A stretch of 9,540 nucleotides of DNA, from contig JADGCE010000004.1 in NCBI GenBank assembly GCA_015229095.1, forward strand, positions 1-9,540. Direction: 5' to 3'. The DNA is from Magnetococcales bacterium. GTDB taxonomy: Bacteria > Pseudomonadota > Magnetococcia > Magnetococcales > Magnetaquicoccaceae. Below, one piece after another: positions 1 to 6,509 of this stretch. A program made the position numbers and the translations under genes. The notes under the pieces are model-generated. The model was not told the DNA's origin and searched no databases. It worked only from the letters and a program-made list of their open reading frames with translations. The first letter of the stretch is position 1, and every line of letters begins with the position of its first letter.

Positions 1-139
1 TGGTCCCGTGGCACCCCGCGCAGGTATTGGCCAGCATCTCACCGGAGATGCCCGCCTCTGCGGGGGTGGAACCCAGCAACGCCGTTCCGGCCAAAAAGCC
101 TGCAACCACCGTCAGTATACGCATTTTCCCTTGTTGCAT
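1..139 (-). CDS. c-type cytochrome, N-terminal part (cut by window start)
   Basis: Only the first 46 codons lie in the window. They read as a signal peptide (MRILTVVAGFLAG, then a small-residue run ending near PAEA, residues 27-30), followed by a mature start with a heme c attachment motif C-A-G-C-H at residues 40-44. The product should therefore be a Sec-exported periplasmic electron carrier with covalently bound heme. The motif sits about 10 residues after the probable cleavage site, as in small class I cytochromes (c4, c553, or the cytochrome subunit of flavocytochrome c sulfide dehydrogenase); which of these cannot be decided from this fragment. I chose the ATG at 139-137, with GGGAG about 9 nt upstream. 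An in-frame ATG at 124-122 with AAGGG just before it gives a more typical short signal peptide and is equally possible. It lies 105 bp downstream of the DUF302 gene on the same strand and may be co-transcribed with it. Confidence 0.8.
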   Translation of the reverse strand, partial: MQQGKMRILTVVAGFLAGTALLGSTPAEAGISGEMLANTCAGCHGT

Positions 140-244
140 GATCCTACTCTCCCATTAGAATGGTTGACGCTCCCGGAAGAGACGAAGAGCCCCGCCCCGT
201 TCACCCGATGGGCAGAGGCGGCTCTCCTTCTCCAGAATCGACCC

Positions 245-826
245 CTAAAACTCTCCCTTTGCAGCACCATGTACCATGTCCCAGATCACATTGCGAATGC
301 GCAACGCCTCGCTGCGCAACTCCTCCGGCAGTCGGCGACCGCCATGGATCATCATGTCCAGGTTCATGGTGTACAGCCACAATTTGCCCGATTTGTCCTC
401 AACAACGGAGATGCGGCAGGGCATAAAACCGGTGTAGGCATCCCGGTAGTCTGCCATCATCTTGCCGACCTTGACATCACAGAAAGAGAGAAAGGCGACG
501 TGACGATATTTTTGGCCGGTCACCGCCTCCACCTGTTTGTAAAATTGTGCTTCCCCCACAAAAAGAAAGTTGCGAGCGGAGGCCAGGCTTTTCAGGGCAT
601 CCTTGACCTCGTCGACGGTCAATTTGGGGTCTTGCACGGGAACCGCCCACATCATGGCCTCACCCGGATCCCGTGTCGTCAGCAATGAGGTCGCAAATTC
701 GGTGTAAATTTTCATGTAGCCTGGATCAAACTCGGCCAGAATCGGGGCCATTTTGACATAGCCATATCCACCTCCCAGCAACACAACCAGGCCGATTACA
801 GCAAAAAGATTTTTGAACAGTGCCAT
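245..826 (-). CDS. Membrane-anchored DUF302 domain protein
   Basis: This encodes 193 aa. Residues 4-24 form one hydrophobic segment ending in a GGGYGY stretch, so the protein is probably an N-terminally anchored membrane protein facing the periplasm, or an exported one. Residues about 75-190 resemble DUF302: a phenylalanine-rich FLFVGEAQFYKQVE stretch, the block VAFLSFCD (111-117), YTGFMPCRISVVED (131-144) and a C-terminal LPEEL-RSEALRI helix. Two cysteines (C116, C137) are placed so that they could form a disulfide or bind a ligand. The biochemical role of DUF302 is not established; in many proteobacteria such proteins are encoded near cytochromes or sulfur-metabolism genes, which agrees with the cytochrome gene downstream. 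The frame stays open 15 codons further upstream, but the ATG at 826-824 has GGAG 9 nt before it and places the membrane segment at the terminus, so I prefer it. Family assignment is from pattern recognition. Confidence 0.85.
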   Translation of the reverse strand: MALFKNLFAVIGLVVLLGGGYGYVKMAPILAEFDPGYMKIYTEFATSLLTTRDPGEAMMWAVPVQDPKLTVDEVKDALKSLASARNFLFVGEAQFYKQVEAVTGQKYRHVAFLSFCDVKVGKMMADYRDAYTGFMPCRISVVEDKSGKLWLYTMNLDMMIHGGRRLPEELRSEALRIRNVIWDMVHGAAKGEF

Positions 827-881
827 TGTGGTGGTCTCCAGATCGGGTTGTCGTGAATGTATTGCCCACATCGTCGGCTCT

Positions 882-911
882 TATGTATCCCCAACCCTCT
901 CCCAAGGTCAA
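882..911 (-). promoter_or_regulatory. Candidate promoter for the DUF302/cytochrome genes
   Basis: On the minus strand TTGACC (911-906, five of six to the sigma70 -35 consensus) is followed after 18 nt by TACATA (887-882), a weak -10. Transcription would start about 50 nt upstream of the DUF302 ATG. The -35 is good, the -10 poor, and no other strong candidate was seen in the gap. Confidence 0.35.
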
Positions 912-1007
912 GGTTTTTTGCATCCCACCATCCGCAAAAGGGCCCGCTCCCTGCAAAAGAAACGATCAGACAGGGGGTGCATGGGCAACAACCGGTCATG
1001 CGTTGCC

Positions 1008-1037
1008 TTGACCACAGCGGCGGGTTGGGCGTACAAC
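1008..1037 (+). promoter_or_regulatory. Candidate promoter for the flippase operon
   Basis: TTGACC (1008-1013) and TACAAC (1032-1037, four of six to the -10 consensus) are separated by 18 nt, with about 45 nt from the -10 to the flippase ATG. It is the best plus-strand match in this gap, where divergent transcription requires a promoter in each direction. AACGG/CCGTT (1035-1039 and 1047-1051) could form a small 5-bp hairpin around the expected start of transcription. All of this is by eye. Confidence 0.35.
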
Positions 1038-1083
1038 GGGAAATCGCCGTTCAACAGGGCCGCCGGGTGCGGGAGAACAGACC

Positions 1084-2328
1084 ATGCAACACTCTCATGC
1101 CCTTCTTCTGCGCCGTCTCTGGAACTCCCCCTATCTGCGACAAAGCTCTTTTTATGCAGGATTGCAGATGGTTGCCCAGATGCTGCTGGGTTCTTTCCAG
1201 GTTTGGGCCCTGGCGCACTATCTGCCCAGGGAGAGCTACGGCATTTGGGGATATTGTGGTGCATTGGCGGCCATCGTCAGCCTGTTCACCTTGCCTGGCA
1301 TGGGCCAGGTGGTCACCTATGGGGCCGCCCGACAGTACGACGGAGTGCTGATGGCTGCCGTGCGCGTCCGCCTTGCCTTTGGCACCCTCACCACCCTCTC
1401 CCTGTTGGGTATGGCCCTGGCGCATTTTCTCTCCGGCGAGCAACAAGCCGCCGGTTTGTTGCTGTTGACCGCCCTGTTCCTGCCTGCGCAGATGGCCCTG
1501 GACAGCATGGATGCCTTTCTGGCCGGGCTTGGCAACTTCAGGGCCCTCTTTTGGCGGCGCCTCCTGGCCCAGGGCAGCATGGCCCTGGCCCTCTGGATCG
1601 GCGTCTCCCAGACCTCTTCCCTGCTGATCTGCGGGGCCATACTCTACGGCGGTGGCCTGCTTGTCAGCCTGATCCTCTTTCTGACCCTCCTCAAACACCG
1701 CCGCAACCGCGACCTGCCCGACGACTTCAAGGGTCTGAGCCAACAATTTTCCTGGCAATCCATCGGCAGCACCATCGGCTACAACATGGAGCGACCGCTG
1801 CTGTCGTTCTTTACCACCTTCAACGAAATGGCCGCCTATAATCTGGCCTTGGCGGCCCAATTGCCCGTTGGCATGGGCCGCCTGGTGGAGCGCATTCTGG
1901 TCAGTCGCCTGGCCGACCGGAGGTTGGGCATCTCCCCCGCCCAGGTTCTTTGGGGTATGGGGGTGCTTTTTGGTCTGGGGGCCCTGGGCTACGCGCTGCT
2001 GGTGCCGCTGCTTTATCTGCTGATTCCCCTGCTGCTGCCCCACTATGAGGATGCCATCCCTCTGATGGCCATTTTACTCTTGCAAATGCCCTCCGTTTGG
2101 GCTACCAGTCTTGGCATGAGCTGGTTGTTGGCCCAACCGCAAAACCATCTCTGGTATCATCGGATCACCTGGGGCATTGTGGTGGCGCGCATCCTGTTTA
2201 TCACCATCGGTGCCCTGAGTGGCGGCATCCAGGGGGTGGCCTGGTCCTGGGTTTTGTTGGAAGGGGGGCATGCCCTGCTGCTGCTGCTGCTCTGCCGTCG
2301 GTTGGCTCGCGCGCCTCACCATCCCTGA
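1084..2328 (+). CDS. Wzx-like polysaccharide flippase (MOP superfamily)
   Basis: This 414-aa, very hydrophobic protein is of the usual length for Wzx/RfbX-type exporters, which move undecaprenyl-pyrophosphate-linked glycan units across the inner membrane. About 11-12 membrane segments can be picked out, for example residues 22-44, 52-74, 95-115, 122-141, 157-175, 180-202, 246-265, 290-309, 322-342, 362-380 and 385-404. The N-terminal part has the family look: a polar start, then a first helix ending in WALAHYLPRESYGIWGY, similar to the ALxxxxYGxxxL pattern after TM1 of these transporters. A polar cytoplasmic loop at 203-222 (KHRRNRDLPDDFKGLSQ) separates the two halves, and ERPLLSFF near 236-243 is a common site in this family. 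GGGAG lies 8 nt before the ATG. It heads a three-gene run with the glycosyltransferase (39-nt gap). Assignment to the superfamily is firm; the substrate is unknown, and the C-terminal leucine run comes from a (CTG)n stretch. Confidence 0.88.
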   Translation: MQHSHALLLRRLWNSPYLRQSSFYAGLQMVAQMLLGSFQVWALAHYLPRESYGIWGYCGALAAIVSLFTLPGMGQVVTYGAARQYDGVLMAAVRVRLAFGTLTTLSLLGMALAHFLSGEQQAAGLLLLTALFLPAQMALDSMDAFLAGLGNFRALFWRRLLAQGSMALALWIGVSQTSSLLICGAILYGGGLLVSLILFLTLLKHRRNRDLPDDFKGLSQQFSWQSIGSTIGYNMERPLLSFFTTFNEMAAYNLALAAQLPVGMGRLVERILVSRLADRRLGISPAQVLWGMGVLFGLGALGYALLVPLLYLLIPLLLPHYEDAIPLMAILLLQMPSVWATSLGMSWLLAQPQNHLWYHRITWGIVVARILFITIGALSGGIQGVAWSWVLLEGGHALLLLLLCRRLARAPHHP

Positions 2329-2349
2329 CAGCCATCCCATTCTCTCCCC

Positions 2350-2357
2350 AGGAGGAG
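2350..2357 (+). promoter_or_regulatory. Strong ribosome binding site of the glycosyltransferase gene
   Basis: AGGAGGAG lies 10 nt before the ATG at 2368, in the 39-nt gap after the flippase stop codon. It fixes the start and suggests efficient independent initiation within the operon. Confidence 0.6.
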
Positions 2358-2367
2358 AACGCATCCC

Positions 2368-3450
2368 ATGTTGGCCCCCCCTGCCCAGACCCCGCATCGC
2401 TCCTTTACCGTGATTCCCTGGCCCCGTGCCCGGGGCGGTCCGCAGGTCATGCTGAGCCGTTTTATCCAGGCGGCCCGCCAGCAGGGGTATCGGGTCTGGC
2501 CCCGCTGGTTTGTTTCCAATAGACAGCCGTGCCTGTTTATCGGCCACTCCCACCAGGAACGCTTTCTCGCCGCCCCGCGACGACTGGTCTACCGGGTGGC
2601 AGGTATGTATATTGAGGAGCATTTCCGGCGTTTTGGAGAAAAATTTGGCGACCGTTCCTTTCGCCCGGAATATGTGACGGCCAATCAAAAAACCCGTGAT
2701 GCCCTGATGCAGGCCACCTTTGTCATCTATCAGAGTGCCTGGAGCAAACGCCACCTGGATACCCTGCACCAGCGCCCGGAGGGGAGTTGGGCGATCATTC
2801 CCAACGCCGTGCCGTTGCACCATTTCATGCCGGCAGCGCAGGGGATGCAGCGTGCCGTGGAGAGACCGCTGCTGGGGACGGTGGGTTTTTTGCGCAGCCG
2901 TCCTCGTCTGGAGGTTTTTTTCGATGTGGCCCGCCGCTTGTCTCAACGCCCCCGCCTGTTGATCATCGGAGAGATGGATCACCACTGCCAGGCCACCCTG
3001 GCCCAGGCCATGGCCGATCCATACTGGCAGAATGCCATCCGCTATGTTCCATCTGTGCCACCCCACACCCTGGTCCGCTATTACCAGGAGATGGATTGTC
3101 TCCTCCATCCGGTCATCGGTGACTCCTGTCCCAATGTGGTGGTGGAGGCCCTGGCCTGCGGCGTGCCCGTGGTCTCTCCCCAGGAGGGGGGTACGGTTGA
3201 ACTGCTGGGAGGCGGTGGCATCGCTGTCGACGACCCGGAACGGCTCTACGGGGAGGCGTTGCGGGTCGGCTTGGCCCAGGGTATCGAGACCATCCTGGGG
3301 GATCTGCCCCACTATCGTCAGCAAGCCCGGCAACAAGCGGTGCAAAACAACGATATTCTTCAATTGACGCGCCGCTATCTGGAGGCTCTGGGCTTTCCTG
3401 CCCCCGCACCGTTCTCCGCCTCCCCTGTGCCGTTGTCCACCGAGGGATAA
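2368..3450 (+). CDS. GT4-type (GT-B fold) glycosyltransferase
   Basis: This encodes 360 aa with no membrane segment, the normal size for cytoplasmic GT4 enzymes that add a sugar from a nucleotide donor to a lipid-linked acceptor. The N-terminal Rossmann half contains a GG loop (ARGGPQVML, 21-29) and the segment TFVIYQSAWSKRHLDTL (117-133) followed by IIPNAVPLHHF (143-153), the typical region where these enzymes bridge the two halves. The C-terminal half has the donor-binding signature at 252-269 (D252 and E260 seven residues apart, then ALACGVPVVS), a D-x7-E form of the classic E-x7-E motif, followed by EGGTVELL (273-280). The usual Arg-Lys pair after the interdomain linker appears as an arginine-only FLRSRPRLE. 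The flippase precedes it and the ligase-like gene starts 7 nt after its stop, so it should work on the same glycan. Donor and linkage cannot be told. Confidence 0.88.
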   Translation: MLAPPAQTPHRSFTVIPWPRARGGPQVMLSRFIQAARQQGYRVWPRWFVSNRQPCLFIGHSHQERFLAAPRRLVYRVAGMYIEEHFRRFGEKFGDRSFRPEYVTANQKTRDALMQATFVIYQSAWSKRHLDTLHQRPEGSWAIIPNAVPLHHFMPAAQGMQRAVERPLLGTVGFLRSRPRLEVFFDVARRLSQRPRLLIIGEMDHHCQATLAQAMADPYWQNAIRYVPSVPPHTLVRYYQEMDCLLHPVIGDSCPNVVVEALACGVPVVSPQEGGTVELLGGGGIAVDDPERLYGEALRVGLAQGIETILGDLPHYRQQARQQAVQNNDILQLTRRYLEALGFPAPAPFSASPVPLSTEG

Positions 3451-3457
3451 GCAGACC

Positions 3458-4795
3458 ATGCCCATGCCGATCCGCACAGCCTCCACCCCGGCACCCCCCT
3501 CCTTGAGCCTGGGGGTCCGCTATGCGGGGTTCTATTTTTTTCTGGTGTTTGCCGTCTGGCCCCTCACCGTCACCATTTTTCCGGTGGGCAGCCTCCCCTC
3601 CCGTTTTCCCCTCCTGGTGGGGGTTGTCATGATCGCCGTCGCCATCAAAGAGGGGAGAAAAATGCGCGAGATGCGCACGCCGGCGCAACTTTTTTTGACC
3701 TTCTGCTTTTTTTTCGTGGCCAGCAGCATTTACGGCCCGCGTCCCCCCGGTTTGGTGGAGGGCATCATCGGCCTGCTGAGAAGCGTCGGTTTGGGCGTCG
3801 CCCTGTTGCTCACCATCCGCAGCGTGGCGGAATTGCAATTTTTCCTGAAAATTTTTGTCTGGTATGGGGTGGCCTCCACCTGCTACGGCTTGTTGTTCAT
3901 GGTGCCCGGTTTGACCAATGTCGGAGCCGCTCTGCTCTCCATCGGGCTGCCCATGGGCAGGGACGCCAGTGCCATGCGCATGACCGGGTTGCTCACCGAT
4001 CCCACCTATTTCGGGCTCTCCATCATGCCCTCCTTTTTGATCAACCTGCATGGGGTTTTGGGCAGTATCACCAAAAAGGTCAAACAGCCCCTGGACTGGC
4101 GTTCCGTTGTCATGACCGTGTTGCTGATCCTGGGGTTGTTGCTCTCCTTTTCACGGACCACCTGGTTGGGCGCCCTTACCGGTGTGTTGATCCTGACCGG
4201 ATTGCAGGCCCAGATTGTGCGTACCCTCTTTGCCTTCTTGATCATCGCCCTTTTCCTGCAACTGGCGGCACCGGAAGAGCTGCTGGAGGCTGCCTTCAGT
4301 GCCAATGCAGACCGCACCACCCTGGAAATCAACGAACGCAACGACTCCCGTTCCGGTATCTGGAAGGCCTACCTCGAATTGGCCGTGGATAGTCCCTGGG
4401 GATATGGTCTGGATAGTATCGAATATTTGCGCCAGCTGCCCACCACCTTTTCCGGTTCATGGGCCAACGAAAATCCGCGCCCGCACAACATTTACCTGTT
4501 TATCTGGGTGGAATCGGGCCTGCAAACCCTGTTGCCCTTTCTCGCGTTGCTCGGCCTGAGTTTTGTCCGCGCATGGAAAATACGCCATTATGTGGATCCG
4601 ATCTCCGGCAGGGCCTATGGAATATTGGCCATGGCGTTGCTGGCTTCCATGACATTCGGCCTGTTCGGCCTGGGGGGGATGCTGCAACTGTTGTTTATCG
4701 TGATCGCCCTTGGATTGTCCATTGGCTTTTTGGGGCGGGAGAAAAAGCTGCTGCCGGCCCACCAGTTGCCTGTTCGCCCACGGGGTGGCAGGTAG
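3458..4795 (+). CDS. O-antigen ligase / polymerase-like membrane protein (Wzy_C, WaaL family)
   Basis: This 445-aa protein has about 10-12 membrane segments (for example 22-42, 50-64, 76-91, 103-120, 127-149, 217-231, 234-249, 254-270, 345-369 and 388-424). The Wzy_C-type signature is clear: a helix ending in LLSFSRTTWLG with S232-R233, then a large periplasmic loop (about 271-342) that contains NDSRSGIWKAYLEL (R298) and DSPWGYGL, closing with the PHNIYL motif whose histidine is H343. In WaaL-type ligases the periplasmic arginines and this histidine are needed to transfer a lipid-linked glycan to its acceptor; in Wzy polymerases a similar loop handles chain growth. The two cannot be separated by sequence reading, so the gene may be either. 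Translation is probably coupled to the upstream glycosyltransferase (7-nt gap; GAGGG overlaps its last codons). The frame contains several T7-T8 runs. The stop codon lies 6 nt from that of the convergent radical SAM gene. Confidence 0.87.
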   Translation: MPMPIRTASTPAPPSLSLGVRYAGFYFFLVFAVWPLTVTIFPVGSLPSRFPLLVGVVMIAVAIKEGRKMREMRTPAQLFLTFCFFFVASSIYGPRPPGLVEGIIGLLRSVGLGVALLLTIRSVAELQFFLKIFVWYGVASTCYGLLFMVPGLTNVGAALLSIGLPMGRDASAMRMTGLLTDPTYFGLSIMPSFLINLHGVLGSITKKVKQPLDWRSVVMTVLLILGLLLSFSRTTWLGALTGVLILTGLQAQIVRTLFAFLIIALFLQLAAPEELLEAAFSANADRTTLEINERNDSRSGIWKAYLELAVDSPWGYGLDSIEYLRQLPTTFSGSWANENPRPHNIYLFIWVESGLQTLLPFLALLGLSFVRAWKIRHYVDPISGRAYGILAMALLASMTFGLFGLGGMLQLLFIVIALGLSIGFLGREKKLLPAHQLPVRPRGGR

Positions 4796-4801
4796 GGGGT
4801 C

Positions 4802-6277
4802 TCATGGCAGGGTGCGCAACAATAACCGGCTGCCAAAACGGAGATAGTTTTTCATGATCCGGGGTTTTTTGAACACTTCGGCCAGTTTGCGGGCGATGTA
4901 GGCGGGACGCAGATGATAGGCGCGGAGCAGACGCCGCCGGAAGGCCTGGATCTCCCGATTGGAGAGGTGGCGGCTGCCGATGGTCGGGGCGTTGAAATAA
5001 TCCTTGCCCAGGATGGTCTCATCCAGCAACCCCTCAGCCTTGGCCATCTCATACAAGGCCGTGCCATGGTAGGGCACCGCGATATGCACCTCGATAAAAT
5101 CGGCATCAATGGCAAAAATGTGCTTTCGGGTCTCTTCCAAATGGGTATGATCTTCCCATGGCAGGCCGATAAGATAAAAACCATACAGTTTCAACCCGGC
5201 CTGCCGTGCCAGGCGGGCAGCGGCCAGATTTTCGGCCACCGAGGCCCCCTTGTGAATCTTTTGCAGCGTCTCTTCACTGCCGGATTCAAACCCAAAGGCG
5301 ATGAGCCAACAGCCGGAGCGGCGCATGCGTTGCAGGGTCTCTCCCGCCAGGGGGCGAACCCGGGAGTTGGCGACCCATTCGATGTTGCCCGCCAGCTCTG
5401 ATTGATCGATGGCATCACAGATGCCCGCCACCCAGCCCCGGTTGATGGTGAAGGTGTCTGACTTGAAGAAAAAATTGCGGATGCCGTGGTCGTGATAGCA
5501 GAGCCGCAGCTCTTCCAGAATGTTGGCCGGACTGCGATAGCGCACGGTTGTGCCGGAAATGGTGGGGGTCAGGCAGTAGATGCAGGCAGCCGGGCAGCCT
5601 CTGGAGGTGGCGATGGTTGCCTGCGGCTCGCCGGTATCCGGTCGCACGTAGAGGCTATTGTTCAACACCGTCCGGTCCGGGAAGGGCCATTGGTCCAGAT
5701 CGGCTTCCCAACTGCTGAAATCGCCCCGCTGCCACTGGCCATCCTGGCGATACAGGATACCGCGCAGTCGGGGAATGCGCTCTGGTGCCGTAAAATGGGC
5801 ATCGACCAGTTCCCCCACCACAAAATCGGCCTCGCCACCGATCAGATAGGCCACATCTGTCAAATCGAGCTGAGCGAGCATCTCTGCCGGGGGATCAAAA
5901 AACAGCGCCCCCTTGAGAATGACCACGGGGCGGGGGTCTGCCTCTTTCAGCTTTTTGACTGTCTGCAGATCGGCAAAAATGGTGGCATTGGTGATGCTGA
6001 TAAACAGCACATCCGGCTTGTAACCCCGATAGCTGTGCAACAGTGTGGCCCAATCCACTCCCTCGGTCTGAAAATCCCGGCAATATACGTCAAAACCTTT
6101 GGCTTTGAGGGCAGCGGAGGCATAGGCCAGATCGTTGGCGGCCCGCATGGCGGTGGCTGTGGAATCCGTCACATTGCCCTGGGAGCGATCTTCTCCCCGC
6201 TGGTACAAGGGGCCCGGGGGATAGAACAGCATCACCTTTTTGCCGGGAGTGGGGGAGGGTGGGGTGGTGTGTGCCAT
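4802..6277 (-). CDS. Radical SAM enzyme with N-terminal B12-binding-type domain
   Basis: This encodes 491 aa from the ATG at 6277-6275. Residues about 15-165 form a Rossmann-like, B12-binding-type domain: VMLFYPPGPL near 15-24, ANDLAYASAALKAKGFDVY, PDVLFISITNATI, and GGEADFVVGELVD. The radical SAM core follows, with SRGCPAACIYC giving cluster cysteines C228, C232 and C235, then FFFKSDTFTINR and the GFESGSEETL motif (about 329-338), the usual S-adenosylmethionine-binding region. The C-terminus is basic. Members act on many substrates (tetrapyrroles, hopanoids, lipids, antibiotics, peptides), so no reaction can be assigned. The usual DxHxxG cobalamin-ligating motif was not found, so corrinoid binding is uncertain. 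A TTG six codons upstream extends the frame to 6295, but no good ribosome site precedes it; GGAG lies 4 nt before the chosen ATG. It stands alone on the minus strand between two envelope-glycan blocks. Confidence 0.85.
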   Translation of the reverse strand: MAHTTPPSPTPGKKVMLFYPPGPLYQRGEDRSQGNVTDSTATAMRAANDLAYASAALKAKGFDVYCRDFQTEGVDWATLLHSYRGYKPDVLFISITNATIFADLQTVKKLKEADPRPVVILKGALFFDPPAEMLAQLDLTDVAYLIGGEADFVVGELVDAHFTAPERIPRLRGILYRQDGQWQRGDFSSWEADLDQWPFPDRTVLNNSLYVRPDTGEPQATIATSRGCPAACIYCLTPTISGTTVRYRSPANILEELRLCYHDHGIRNFFFKSDTFTINRGWVAGICDAIDQSELAGNIEWVANSRVRPLAGETLQRMRRSGCWLIAFGFESGSEETLQKIHKGASVAENLAAARLARQAGLKLYGFYLIGLPWEDHTHLEETRKHIFAIDADFIEVHIAVPYHGTALYEMAKAEGLLDETILGKDYFNAPTIGSRHLSNREIQAFRRRLLRAYHLRPAYIARKLAEVFKKPRIMKNYLRFGSRLLLRTLP

Positions 6278-6342
6278 AGGGCTCCATGGGGCCAAATCCG
6301 GGAGTCGGGCCCTTCCCGGCGGGGAAAAGCCCTACATAAAAG

Positions 6343-6371
6343 TTGACTTTTTTGCAGAAAAGGTTCATAAA
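6343..6371 (+). promoter_or_regulatory. Sigma70-type promoter for the HAD-UbiA operon
   Basis: TTGACT (6343-6348, five of six) and CATAAA (6366-6371, four of six) stand exactly 17 nt apart in an AT-rich island of otherwise GC-rich DNA. Transcription would begin near 6378, leaving a leader of about 130 nt before the ATG at 6510. This is the best promoter candidate in the window. Confidence 0.5.
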
Positions 6372-6438
6372 GAGCCTCCTGTCGCAGGTGACGCAACGCG
6401 CGCTCTCCCCGGTGCGCTCGATTATGACATGCTTCCGG

Positions 6439-6456
6439 TGCCGAAAGCAATCGGCA
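6439..6456 (+). other. Hairpin / inverted repeat in the leader of the HAD-UbiA gene
   Basis: TGCCGA (6439-6444) and TCGGCA (6451-6456) form a perfect 6-bp stem with a 6-nt loop (AAGCAA), extendable by a G-U pair. It lies about 55 nt before the start codon. There is no T-run behind it, so it is not an intrinsic terminator. It could be an RNA hairpin or a small operator; chance occurrence is possible. Confidence 0.3.
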
Positions 6457-6509
6457 TGGGCCTCTCCCCGGCCATCACACCCAACCTGGCAAAAACGTGG
6501 AGAATCTGC

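Noticed and set aside
160..244. Possible terminator between the DUF302 and cytochrome genes on the minus strand
   Set aside because: An AGAGCC/GGCTCT stem can be drawn, but it has bulges, a large interior and no T-run.
8..688. Plus-strand open frame of 226 codons across the cytochrome and DUF302 genes
   Set aside because: It runs antisense to a heme-motif protein and a DUF302 protein, and its translation lacks any family character.
2275..2291. (CTG)n triplet repeat near the end of the flippase gene
   Set aside because: It encodes a leucine run in the last membrane helix. As a triplet repeat it cannot shift the frame, and it reflects leucine codon preference.
2074..3486. Long minus-strand open frame (470 codons) opposite the flippase and glycosyltransferase genes
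   Set aside because: Its translation is rich in His, Gln and Gly without recognisable domains or hydrophobic pattern. It mirrors the codon bias of two well-supported plus-strand genes and has no convincing ribosome site.
6298..6319. Inverted repeat CCGGGA-N10-TCCCGG just upstream of the radical SAM start
   Set aside because: A 6-bp GC-only stem with a GC-rich loop is easily a chance event in this DNA, and it has no link to a promoter element.
5486..6346. Plus-strand open frame opposite the radical SAM gene
   Set aside because: It is a shadow of a gene with intact cluster cysteines and a normal family length. No domain is recognisable in it.
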